From: Lojkania enalia | Lineage: Eukaryota; Ascomycota; Dothideomycetes; Pleosporales | Length of the DNA stretch: 64,000 bases | NCBI GenBank assembly: GCA_010094045.1 | Contig: ML986604.1 | Span: 129,512-193,511, forward strand | Direction: 5' to 3' | In this document: piece by piece, positions 1 to 14,771 of the stretch | Layout: each line of letters begins with the position of its first letter | Position numbering within the stretch: the stretch's first letter is position 1 | The notes under the pieces: generated by a model | The model's input: the letters and a program-made list of their open reading frames with translations, nothing else | What the model was told of the DNA's origin: nothing | The model's database searches: none | Made by a program: the position numbers and the translations under genes

Positions 1-3000
1 AGATAACTATTCATCAATATCCTCCCAATCTTCCATAAATATTAATTGTATATACCGCACATTTTGGCCCATACTCTCCCCAAAGATTTCAGTTTTATGC
101 GCAAAGAAGCCTCAGAATATCTTCCAAGCGTTTATTCCTTTTTAGCCACTTTGAACGCTTCTGCATTTACACGTCGGTCTGAACAGGGATTTAAGACTAG
201 ATATAGCATAGTCTTATTGCATCATACCTTTTAGACGAGATTTCTTTCTCTTCTCTACTGGCCAGTCTTCTCAGTTCTTGTAGCCGCCTAGAAACACCAT
301 TCCACGTCGACAAAGAATGTTTGAGGATTCTGTAATCACTCATAGTCCTGTAATGCTAACTTAGCACTAAAATACAGCATCATTCACCACACAGCTTCTA
401 GGCTAGTGTCTGTATTCTATAAAGTGCTGTTAATTTTAGTTTCATTCTCAATCCGTTCCTTTTTCATAAAATCTGTTTATGTAACCTTTTAGCCTCGAGT
501 TCTGCTCTCATCGACCATCATAAGCAAATCCACGACTTTTAGTTACTTATAGTTAGCATTTTATGTATCCCATCCCCCTTTTAGACCAAATATTCCACTT
601 GGAGATTCACTACATGCGATTCAGCCAACCAACAACACTTTCGGGTTTACAGTTGGCCTAGTGATTGACTTAGGCGCTAGAAACCGGGCTGTGGGAAATT
701 CTAGCAACTCGTATTTGAGGAATGTAAAGACTTAAGTTCTTAAGAAAGGATGCTCGTTACAGATGGCGCTTCCTTTTTATATTGCTATCCAGTCATTCTG
801 TCAGGTGGTAGTTTTAGCGTCAAGATGCGGCATGATACGGAGGGCTAGCAACTTTGGAGAATATCTTTCTTCCTCATGTGTCGCCGGTGAATAAAGAACC
901 GTTTCTTGCTAGCTTAGCTTTGAAATTTGCACTCTATGTATGCACAACAATATTCCCTTAACAGTCCGCCTTTCTAGATTTTAAGCACTAGCGGAGTTTA
1001 AGGACTCTTTCTCTTCGTGTCACGAGAATATTAATTCCTATGGTATTTGGTGTTAGTGATATTATTAAAAGTTAAAGCTGCTTTTAGTTCATCAAAGGTT
1101 TCGAGGAAATATTTGGTTATCAAGAACAGGGTGACTAATTTTAGTAGCCTAGTCTAGATTGTTCAGAACTATATGGAGCCTACGTTCAATGCAATATGGC
1201 AAAGATGGCATATATGTTGGTTCATCATAGTCTAAAGTACGTTTATAGCTGAGAATCTCGAAGACCTTTTGTGGAGGACGTTATATGGGGACTTCCAAAC
1301 TATTAGTTTGCCTTAAAGGTATCATCAAAAGCGCCCAATTAGGATGGTCCTAAAAGCAGGTTTACCACTTATATTCTCAAGTCGGAGTGCGAATCCATTA
1401 CGAATTATCGACTAATTCCGCAGCATGATGTATATGCTCGTAACTGTTCGGAATATTCAGCTGTCGGCAGCAGGTAATTTGTCCGCGAAGACCCGAACTT
1501 TCAGACCGTTACCTGTCCACGAAACTTTAGTTATGTCTACTTCGCCATGTTTATTTCAGCATCATGATACAGGGTCATTTGCCCTAAAAGTTCCGTAGAG
1601 GGACTTGACTACTCCCGGAGTATAGCGAAGGGACCACGTGGAGTTACTAGACGTGAATATCGAATTTCCGGCCGCACCTCACTTGCTACGGATGGATGGA
1701 ATATAGTTCGTTGTAACAAAAAGTAAGTCTTTATGAACCACCAACTCGCTCATTTACTAACAGTTTCAGAACTCAACATGACATTTAACACCAATTCATC
1801 GCTGATACTCAAAAATCATGGTCATCATGACCTTGGAGGTATGTTTTCAACATTTTCGTGAATGCCTTCCTGACTGCCACGGAACAAAACATGCTACCCT
1901 AACATGTCAGCAGTTCAAACCAATATGACGACCAAAACATGACAATAGTTAGATAACTAAAACTCAACTACGACATGATAACATAACATCTAAACCACCG
2001 CCCATTTGAACATGACATGACACATGTAAGTGTTCTGGGTCACCTGCTTCGACGCCTTCCTCATGATTTCAGCGCAACTCCAAATATCTCACAACATGAA
2101 ACCGCCAATTCCATAATGCGACCACGCATTCTAAAATGCAGGTCAGCTCGTTTGCCCTAATCATCAAATACTTGCTGACCTTGCTCTAGTATATCAAACA
2201 CATTTCACTCTATACCCTCATGTTCTTCTAGAGAAGCAGAGACCTACAACTTCTGTATCATAAATTATCGTGTACTCAAAGATTCATATACTTCGTATGC
2301 TTCAAAGAATGATGTACCTCAATCAAGAATAGCACTTAAAGTCAGCAAATCTTCTATTTCATGCAATTTTTATATCGTAACAACTCCCGCATGCTCTCTC
2401 CGTTCTTGAAATGCTAGTAGCTTTGTGTGATCCGTGCTATCGCGATGGCGTCGCCCTCCAAACAACCCATGATTTCCTTGCCTTGTTCTTCAAGAAGCCT
2501 AGTCGAAACTCACCTATCTTGTTATATTTGCCGCTTTCCCCGCTCCTCCGAATCTCAACTAGGGCTACAAATCAACATGAAATAGAACAAAACGTTGGAT
2601 CGGTATTACTCAACGAAATTCAAGGTCCTCAAGTTCTCCATGGCCCTGACTAACGCCTCCGTGGTGGGATTCTTTTAACTTTCCGTGTTGTTAGGCTAGT
2701 TCGTCTGCAAAACTTCTACCTGTTCTCTACTCAGGAGATATACGCTGTTGTATGGTACTAGATCGCGGTAAGATCGCTCGACAAAAGTGATTCTGAGAGT
2801 ACCTCCCGCATTCGCATTGAATCTAATACAAGCTTGGTCATTGTATACGTCCCCAACGAGTGGGTCTCACTACGCTTCGCTTGTTTTCCTTCTACCGACG
2901 GTCGCGGAATGAAAGGTGAGCAAACTCGTCGGGAAGGCTTTTTACAGTGCTACATTTGTGCGAGCATACCCCTGCAGCCCTCTGTGTAGTATTCGTAATA

Positions 3001-3647
3001 AGCATTTATTTGCGAATATCGGTTGCAAACATACAAGGTTGCGTGTTCCCAGTGACTTACGAAACATCAATTGAAGCACCAATGGCTCAAACTCAGATTT
3101 TGACCAACGAGTGGTCAGAACGACGTGCCATACTGCAGGCTTTCGATCTTCGACATAATTCAAGAGCACGGTCTTTAGATTCAAAGACAGATCACCAGCG
3201 CTGTTTATCACGATGTTGGCAGCTCGCAGTGCTCGCGGGTCTGAGCTGTGTAGCTCTCCATTGGCTTGCCTCATGCGGTTCGAGGAAATGCACGGCAGAA
3301 GGTCCATCACATTGCAAATCCAGATAGCTTCATGCCGGGAACTGAGGGATATTGAGCAGAAGTCTCGATGCTGTTTTCTCCGCAGTCAGGATTAACTCGG
3401 CGCCACTCGCATCGGGGATCGCCACCGGCTCCAGTCAACATCAGCTTGGCGACACTAAGGTCCAGGCACCCTCTAACTAGTGTAAGGCAGAAGAACCCTC
3501 AACGTCAGGTCGCTGTTCACCCGACCCTACACGTCGTGTACGCCTTCCCTACCATTCCGCTGTGCGATGCCTCTATCGAATTGCCCATACCCCTAAACGA
3601 GAGGCAACACACGTCCTATTCCGTCGCTGCTACCGCAGCGAGCAAGG
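1..3647. other. AT-rich gene-free region
   Basis: No reading frame here has a recognisable domain or supports a spliced gene model; the longest open frames (around 2.4-2.65 kb and 2.9-3.3 kb) are short and occur on both strands. Base composition is clearly lower in GC than in the genes to the right. Two local biases are visible: TTTTAG recurs many times between about 139 and 1140, and ACATGA-like words recur between about 1775 and 2010. From about 3.37 kb the sequence becomes more GC-rich and is likely the promoter and 5' UTR of the kinase gene. This may be decayed transposon or subrepetitive DNA, but no element can be named. Confidence 0.6.
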
Positions 3648-5904
<2,257 letters not shown>

Positions 5905-6712
5905 TGGATGAAGTGGAAATACGTATGCAGTAGATTTAGTGTTCGCTGAAGGATTTGTGATTTCGCGGTCGGCGTACTGAGGCTGTTCTGATTGGTTGGG
6001 GCGTTCGAGCTTTTCTAGCGGGACTTGGGATGCCTCTAGAGGCGAATGGGAAAGAGTGAAATGTCATCTTCTTGGCTGACGCTATGACGCTCGACGCTCA
6101 AGGAGTGTACTCGAAGTTAATTACAACATTTACCTGAATAGATTCAGCGTGAGTGGCTGCGAGCGGCCTACGCCGTATCCGCCATCTTGGTTAAAAATCA
6201 TCTAATCCTATCTCATGCTTTGATCCTAGACACGGCAAGGTTCTACTAAACTAAATCACATCTTGACAGTGCGGCATAGTTGAGTTTGGTCACGGATATC
6301 ACGAGTTGTGGGGAGGAAGAGAATGCTATTATGAAGTTCTCGTAGATGAATTGGATAGTTCTTGAGCCCAAAGTTAATGAACTGGCAGACAATGACCGTT
6401 TCCAAGCGTGTACTGTTCGCCTACGCGGAGGCGACTCTGGAGCGTCAACGAAGCGGTGTGGATAATGGCGTGGCGGAGCAGAATAAAAGCGTCGTCAGTC
6501 TGTGATGGGCTGATTGTATGCTTACACGGAAAGCCTCTCGCCGGGGGCCGGCTCGCCAATTAACCCTCTCGCGCCATCCTCAAGCCAGGAACCGCTCCAT
6601 TAAGAGTGGCCCGAGCGCCCGTCTACTTCAGGGAAATTTAAGATCAACCATTCCCCCTCGCAACAACACCACCTCACGCTTCCCGCGGCCTTCCCCTCCG
6701 TCCTAGTGCAGT
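5905..6712. other. Intergenic, kinase 3' end to CYP51 promoter
   Basis: Contains the 3' region of the kinase gene and the promoter of CYP51. The last 100 bases before the CYP51 start are C-rich and CT-rich, as is usual upstream of fungal starts. Small open frames here have no family features. I could not identify a sterol-responsive element by eye. Confidence 0.5.
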
Positions 6713-8388
<1,676 letters not shown>

Positions 8389-8813
8389 AATATGCGATGT
8401 ATGCGGGCTTTGGGGCGCTTGCGCTATCGAGGGCGTCGGTATTGGGCTAAAATGGCCTCGTTTCTATTCGTTAGATGACCCGGCAGTTCGTCGAGACGCC
8501 GGGTACAATGTTCAAGAGTAGGTAGCCTTAACTTTTAATAGTGATGACATGTAGTAATGAATGCAGTATGAGAAAGACTTCGTGTGCAATGGTCGAGATG
8601 TGATGGTGTTGCTTGTGCGAGGTGCAACCGCTAGCGAGAGATGCTGTGGTTTGTTACATGGCTGCGTTGATGGATGGCTGGTGTCGCTGAGTAAATTTTT
8701 ATTTTGCAGGTGTGTGGGCTTGTTGGGGTTGAGGGTGCGTGGTGAGCGCGAAGCCATGTAGGTGCACGCATTCTTCCCAAATCGGAAATCTGTATTGTTG
8801 GCCCAGTCATCGA

Positions 8814-8816
<3 letters not shown>

Positions 8817-8842
<26 letters not shown>
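8817..8842 (+). repeat. Poly-T tract (26 T)
   Basis: An uninterrupted run of T inside the first unit of the degenerate array. A second run of 21 T lies at 9662-9682. Length in homopolymers may be unreliable in the assembly. Confidence 0.9.
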
Positions 8843-8848
<6 letters not shown>

Positions 8849-8946
8849 GCTAGCGAACTTGCCTAATTGGGCTGGTTCAATATTGATTAAGCAGAACGCG
8901 GTGGCATGTGCAAGGTTCCTAGAAGAGTAGTGTTGAAAGTCGAGTG

Positions 8947-8968
8947 CGTGTGTGTGTGTGTGTGTGTG
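8947..8968 (+). repeat. (GT)n microsatellite
   Basis: About ten GT dinucleotides in a row directly after the first repeat unit. Simple-sequence DNA with no other signal. Confidence 0.9.
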
Positions 8969-10564
8969 GTGAAGGGGGGTATGCGCGCGACTTTTCCGTA
9001 AAAGGACGTCGGTATTGTGAGACAGATTTCAATTGATTTAGTAAAATTTTCTCGGTTTATGTAGGTCGCAATCTCTAGGTATGAGAGAGTTCCTAGAGCA
9101 GGTGTTGAAGGTCAGGTGTGTGTGCAAGTAGTGAAAAAGGTTCTACGTGCGAGTCTGCGCGCGGCTATTCCGAAAAAGGAAAGTCTGTATTGTTAGACAT
9201 AGATTTTTTAGATTAGCTAGTAGGCTTTCCTTTTTGAGCAGGTTCCGGTTCTAGGGAAGTGTGGTGGCATGTGAACGTTGGTGGAGAGGTGGGAGGTGGT
9301 ATTCCGAAAAAGAAAGTATGCATTGTTAGACTGCAGCTGATCGATTTTTTGCGAACTTTCCTATTTAGACTGATTAGGATCCAGGTAGACTGTAGGCGAG
9401 TATCAGCGTTTGTAGAAGGGTGGACGATGTAGCGGTATTGACTTAAAAGTTGTATTATGATGCCGAAGGAAGCGGGTTCTGGAATGGGAAATATGTATTA
9501 GATGGTTTTTTAGAAAACCTTTCTGTTTAGGTAGGTTGGGATTTTATTAGCACTAGGAAGCGCTTTTGGCATGTGAAGAATGGTAGCGAGGTGTGTGACG
9601 ATAAGCGGGCCGTCTGTTATGTTGAGAATTTAGTTATGACCGAGCTTTTCAAAGAAAAAAATTTTTTTTTTTTTTTTTTTTTGTAATTAGAACCCTCTGG
9701 TTGGGCGATTGTAGGAATATTTATGTATGAAGTAAACGCTCCTAGCCTATAAAAGAATGATGAAGCCACTAGAACAGAGTGAAAGTTAATATAAAGTGGT
9801 AGTGGTGCAAGAGTCTTCGACGCTAAGAATAGAGCTAGAACTAGGAAGATTCTCTAGACCTGTTAGATAGATACTTTATGAGAAAGGTTAAAGCATTGGT
9901 TCTAGAGGGTTGGCCAGGTGGAGAGGAACAACGGATGAAGTAAATAGACGGAGACATGTATTAAAGAAGAGTTAACGTGAGCTGATTGAGCCGGTGGCTA
10001 TTGTCTATAATCGATGGTTTTCTTAAGCTTGCCTATTTTAGAAGGTCGATATTAATAGTATGTGTCTGGGCGGCACGCAATTTCTAGTGTTGTACTTTAG
10101 TAGAGAAAAGTGAAGGTGATGGTTGTGGACGATTGCAGGTGCCAAGATGTGAATACCTAGTTGGTGTCAGGTTTTTGTTGTTGACGAGGTCTTGCACGAA
10201 CCTTGCCAATTAGACAAGCCTAACTTAGGAACATGAGACCTCCTTAAGGACCTGCGTTGAAAAGAGATTGACATATCTTGCAGTAAGCTCGGGCCTTAGT
10301 AGAAGATGTTGCAAGCTCGACATGGTGTTTGCATGAGCTTGTTTTACTGAGTTGATCGCAAAGTGTGCGTGACAATACGGACTGTAAAGTCCGGATATGT
10401 AAGGACGTCAATGTCAAATGGGAAGAAGGGTTAATATTACATGAGAGATATCTTTAGATTTAATTCTATTGCTACGCGTTGTGCGCTACCATATTCAAGC
10501 TTGGGAGCTCGCCTCCTCCCCTCACTAACAGCGCCATATACCCTAACACACTCCCAATCTACGT

Positions 10565-12245
10565 CTACACTGTATATATAAAATCCGGCCTCTCGTCTCC
10601 TAGCTTCTCCACCTCTGCTGGACTCATGCCCTCAACCCAATGATCTCTCTCGCCCTTGGCTCGCTTCTTATTCTCCTGCATCAACATCAACTTCGTCGCA
10701 ACACTACCACCAAACAGGAACAACACCAAGTAAGCTAACACGACTCCGTGACCAAGATAAAATCGCGGTTTGTCCCTTGCCCTATATATATTACTGCTAA
10801 CAACCCCGTTCAAATTTCCCCAGCCAATGATGAATCCGAGCGAAACTCCACGCTTATAGACACCTTCGACGTTATTCGACGCCCAGGAGATCGTATTCGC
10901 AATGCAAGGATAAATTCCGAGGGCGCCCAGGAACGTTCCGGCGTACTGCACCCCCGGGGTGCCAGAACCAAGAAGCATTGCGAAACCGGCGATGCCGAGG
11001 GTTGACACTAGGATATTGCACAGCCCACGTTGTTGCGTGCGATCCGCAATCCAACCAATCACTACTGTCATAATCGCTGCGGCCGCATATGGAGGGACGC
11101 TTAGCAAATTCGCCGTTGTTGAGGTGTAACCAAGCTGGGAGATGATAGTCGGAAGGAAGAGCGAGAAGGCGTAAAGGGATCCATCAGCGCCCATATAGAT
11201 AATTGCGAATAGCCACGTTTTCCAATCCTTAACTGATTGCCAGAAGTAGTCCATTTTGAAAACCTCGTGTCCAGCAGAGGCTTGCTGGTCTGCTCTCAGT
11301 CTACGGAGAACGCGTGCTCGATCATCTGGCGATAGGAACTTGGCTTCGTTGGGAAAATCGTGGACCATCCAGTAGCTTACAATGCCGACGACGATGGTGG
11401 CCAAGCCTTCTAGAATGAAAATCCAGGCCCATCCCGGTTTACCTCCGACGCCGCCCATTTGAGCGATAGCGGCAGCAAGAAGACCACCAAAGGAGCCGGC
11501 CAATGCGGCAGCAGAGAAGAAAATAGCAGCGCGGATACCAAATTCTGAGCGTCGATACCAACAGGAGAGGTAATAATTCACACCCGGGAACAAGCCGGCT
11601 TCCGCGACTCCAAGCCACCAGCGCTGTGACATGTCAGTCTCAAGTTCTATGAGAGCTTAGACGGTGTGAAAGGGAACGTACTGCCGCCATGAGTCCAGAG
11701 AAGTCATGCACCAAACCCATAGTTGTCATACAGATCCCCCACAAGACCATAATGATTGGCAAGAAGATACTCGGACGCAAGCGCTTGAGGAGAACGTTCG
11801 TCAAGGGCTCGAAAACTGAGTATGAGATGAAGAAAATGGTGAGCGTGGCGTTGTATTGGCCATTGCTCATGCCAAGATCCTCTTGGAGGCCGTCTATTTT
11901 AGCATTGCCTATATTCGTGCGGTCCAAAAAAGAGATAAGGTAGAGGAAAGAGAGCCATGGAATTAATTTGACGTCGAGTTTCCAGAGCAGTTTACGATCC
12001 TAGTGATGTTAGATATTCGACGGATTTATGCAAGAGAGCGGTATGGTAGAGGGGGGACGCATGAAATACAAAGGACGACATCTTACATTAGCTGCGCGTG
12101 CCTCTTCACTGAGGCCGGCATCAGGATCATACATGTCCTCTAGGGTTTGATGGTATTCCTCACCCTGGGCTGAAGCCTCGAACTTCTCATCGTCGAAACG
12201 ATCGAGGCTCCGAGTGTCGTTACCTTTCTCAAGGGCGGATGCCAT
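10565..12245 (-). CDS. MFS transporter, anion:cation symporter (Dal5/Tna1-like) family
   Basis: Plasma-membrane secondary carrier of the major facilitator superfamily. Exons on the minus strand: 12245-12087, 11999-11682 and 11623-10565, giving 511 residues, typical for the ACS family. After a 53-residue hydrophilic N-terminus come twelve predicted membrane segments. Family signatures are LDRTNIGNA in the first loop, RWWLGVAEAGLFPG at the start of the second half of the N-domain, and a long central loop at LRADQQAS. Relatives carry allantoate, nicotinate, pantothenate or biotin-like organic anions; the substrate cannot be told from sequence. The introns are 87 and 58 nt, both phase 0. Its upstream neighbours are unrelated, so context gives no substrate clue. 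Confidence 0.92.
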
Positions 12246-13150
12246 GGTGGATGTTTTGCTTCGTCACTGATTTGTCAGTTTATATTCACTACTAGAGCAA
12301 GCCGACGTGTAGCATCCGTTTCTAAAAGAATCTTGGGACGGAGCGAAAGATAAGTGGAATGAAAAAAAAAAGGTGACGGAGGGATCGTCGCTGAACCCCC
12401 TCTTTGCATATCTTATACCCGTCATCGTGACCTCGGGCCTATACACCCCGAGCCGTGACATTCCTCCAGCCCTACCGAGGTCATCGCCGCTCTATCATGT
12501 TCATAGCAGAGTCAGATTACCAATCCCACACCCAGGCACTCCTTTGTCCTATCATGAACCCACCATGCTTAGACGGCTCACAATGCCCAGCCGCCTAAGC
12601 TCCTAGCGTAATCCACATCTGACGCCACTAAACGTGTTTGTTGATCGCACAAAGGGGAGCAAGAGATCGAATGGTGCCGTTGGCGTGCGCTAAGAAGCTA
12701 AGCGTCGTTCTTGTGGAGCTTGCTGCGGGGTTCAGCGAATGAGAAATCCTGAATTGTGCGCTAAGCTTCGGCAACGAAGTGCGGGACGAGTGACACCGAC
12801 TACACCTTCCTGTTACTCGTACCACATACGAGTATGGCCGACTGGAAATACAAAAATGAACGGTTTTAAGACTTCTCAGAATAGTATAATGCGTTGAAAT
12901 GGCTAATCTGTACCTAGTATAGCTGCGAGATGGGCGTTTTAAACCCCGTACAATATTTGTGCTTACGGGTCTCGCTCTGGCCAAAACCATCCTTGTGATT
13001 CCTTGTATTTCCCTTCGGCCGTGGTAAGGGGGTGCATTCACTCATATTTTCTCCTGCCAAGGTTAATACGTCTGGCAAGCTCGATAATTGGAGCTCGTAT
13101 ATACTTTCAAGAATCTAAATACTAGAATTTATCACAACAATATTCTTGTG
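12246..13150. other. Intergenic, MFS promoter and 3' flank of next gene
   Basis: Contains the promoter of the MFS gene on the minus strand, including an A-run near 12361-12371. An open frame at 12628-13041 (minus) has no homologous-looking feature and is not called. No repeats seen. Confidence 0.5.
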
Positions 13151-13973
13151 CTAAGGACATGCAACCCCCCCATCGAAGTCAAGGATACTATGCCATCCTA
13201 TGTTATCCAAAAAGGAGTACACACGAGGAAGAAGATAATGAATGCCCACCATTGTGTCCCTGACCTTGTCCTTTGCGCCCTTCTCATCGGGCCCCTCGTC
13301 GGAAGCATCATCGGCTTCATCATCAGATTCATTAACCTCGTCCTCCTCATCAGAATCCTCCTCCCAGTCGGCAGGGCCTTCATCATATTTGCTAACGAGC
13401 CAGACCCAAGTGGTGCCCACCGTGTCCACCCTGTCGTCACGCTCCTCATACTCGAGCACCGACTCGACGCTATGTTGGTCCACTATCACACAGGCACGGG
13501 CAGGATACGTGTAGACAAAGTCTCCGCCTTCCGCGGTCCAACGTCGGAATTTCCTAAGAATCGTCAGTTCCTTTGAAGCATAAAAGAGATCTGTAAGCTT
13601 ACTCCCGCGCTTCTTCGAAGTCGGCCCCGTCCAGGCTCGGATCTTGTTGTACATTCCAATCGAGTCGCAAGGAGAAATCGCCAAGGCCTGCTTTTTTAAG
13701 ATTGCGCTGCGTTTGTGAGTTAAGATAGCCCATAAATTGAGCCCATTGTGCATCGTCGGCGTATGTGCAGCGGTAGACCACAAAACCGAGTTTCTTGTTT
13801 GGATTTCGCTGTAATATTCTGCGGATGTTGAGGATAGGAGGTTCTATATCCCCAAGACACTCCGTATCTCCAGGAAGTTCCGTAACTCTAAGAGGTTTTG
13901 TATCTCTAAGAGGAGCCATATCTGAGGAAGCACAGCTTGCGTGTAGTTTGCAAGGTGTAGATGATGAGAACAA
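13151..13973 (-). CDS. Conserved fungal protein of unknown function with acidic tail
   Basis: Exons 13973-13603 and 13553-13151 with a 49-nt intron that contains a CTGAC branch site; 257 residues from the first ATG, or 239 if the ATG at codon 19 is used. I recognise the pattern of an uncharacterised ascomycete family: GFVVYRCTY, DDAQWAQFM, LRLDWNVQQDPSLDG and REKFRRW, then a second half with a CVIVDQHSVESVL strand and a C-terminal GIHYLLPRVYSFLD. Between these is a strongly acidic stretch of about 40 residues rich in Asp, Glu and Ser. There is no signal peptide, membrane segment or catalytic motif I can name. Such proteins are often multi-copy and strain-variable in fungi, which is a recollection and not visible here. 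Confidence 0.75.
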
Positions 13974-14771
13974 GTAGAAGAAGAATCAAGCCTTCCAATC
14001 ACAGCGTTACCAGGCGGCTGCACGCATTGAAATAGCCGGGAAACCTGCGAAATATTAGTCTCTAAGGCGAAGGCACGAGTAAATGACAGCTGTCATGTAT
14101 GTAGGCTTGGGACATATGTGGCGAAGAACCGTCGAGCATGTATGAGGTTGGCGCCGCGCGTGCGGCGTAATTGCGGCGAGTACGTCGGCGACTCCTAAAA
14201 CCCTTGAGGCCGTCACTTGCCAGATTGATTTTCTTGTTTCAGAACGATAGAGATCACAAGGTTTTAGTAGCATGTCTCAGACTTTTGCGTAATTTCCCTG
14301 TGGTGAGAGGCGAATCTTGTCTCAGGGAGGGAGATGAGGAGCTGAACTGGTTGATTGAAGATGGCCAGCGGGCCATATTTATGTACATGAAAAAGGGGTA
14401 TATCAGCTGATATCCAGCGTGATATCCGGCGTGATATCGACCGTGATATCGTACGTCGATATCTGATACAGCTCGGCAGACTAGCCAAAAATCCCCATGA
14501 CATTCCCAGTGGCTTATCTCGACTAGGAATGCAGCAGGCGCTTATTTGAAAGCTAGTTATCTAATAATGACTTCTATAAACTGTAACCGTCGAACAAATC
14601 TAGGAGATACATTCAACAGAATGACAATAGCAACAAAGAAAATCAGGTAAAGGGGCCTAACCAAAAAGACTTGACCGAAACGCTGGAATGAAGTAGTTAC
14701 AATGTTGGCATACTAAACGCTTTCGCGGCTGTTTTGAATTTGGCTAGCGTCTCCTGGTCCCTCTCGAGATT
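13974..14771. other. Intergenic with short palindromic repeats
   Basis: Gene-free. Holds a GCGGCGTAATT element at 14162-14172 that recurs on the other side of the next gene, and the 12-nt GATATC repeat described separately. Otherwise nothing seen. Confidence 0.5.
14409..14463. repeat. 12-nt tandem repeat centred on GATATC palindromes
   Basis: GATATC occurs at 14409, 14421, 14433, 14445 and 14458, that is with spacings of 12, 12, 12 and 13 nt. The linking bases are variants of CGGCGT. Five regularly phased six-base palindromes in 55 nt form a small satellite; each unit could also pair with its neighbours. Confidence 0.9.

Larger units (their letters stand above)
8770..10240. repeat. Degenerate tandem repeat array, period about 130-220 nt
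   Basis: Read by eye, the same ordered blocks recur with heavy divergence. Block one is TTCCGAAAAAGGAAA followed by TCTGTATTGTTAGAC, near 8775, 8993, 9168, 9301 and (weaker) 9482. Block two follows a T-run and resembles GAACTTGCCTATTTAGACTG, near 8852, 9047, 9220, 9350, 9515, 10025 and 10200. Block three is GGCATGTG followed by a G-rich stretch, near 8903, 9265 and 9568. Successive copies lie about 220, 173, 130 and 180 nt apart. The order of blocks is constant, which argues for one ancestral tandem unit rather than chance. No open frame runs through it. Confidence 0.6.
8389..10564. other. Gene-free region between CYP51 and an MFS gene
   Basis: No coding sequence is supported. The first 380 bases are the 3' flank of CYP51; most of the rest is the degenerate repeat array described separately. 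Purine-rich on the + strand (many G/A, T-runs), unlike the flanking genes. Confidence 0.6.

Noticed and set aside
2942..3327. Overlapping open frames on both strands
   Set aside because: They are mutually antisense, neither has an ATG context or family feature, and both are in non-coding-looking sequence.
12628..13041. 137-codon minus-strand open frame as a gene
   Set aside because: Basic, low-complexity translation, no domain and no start context.
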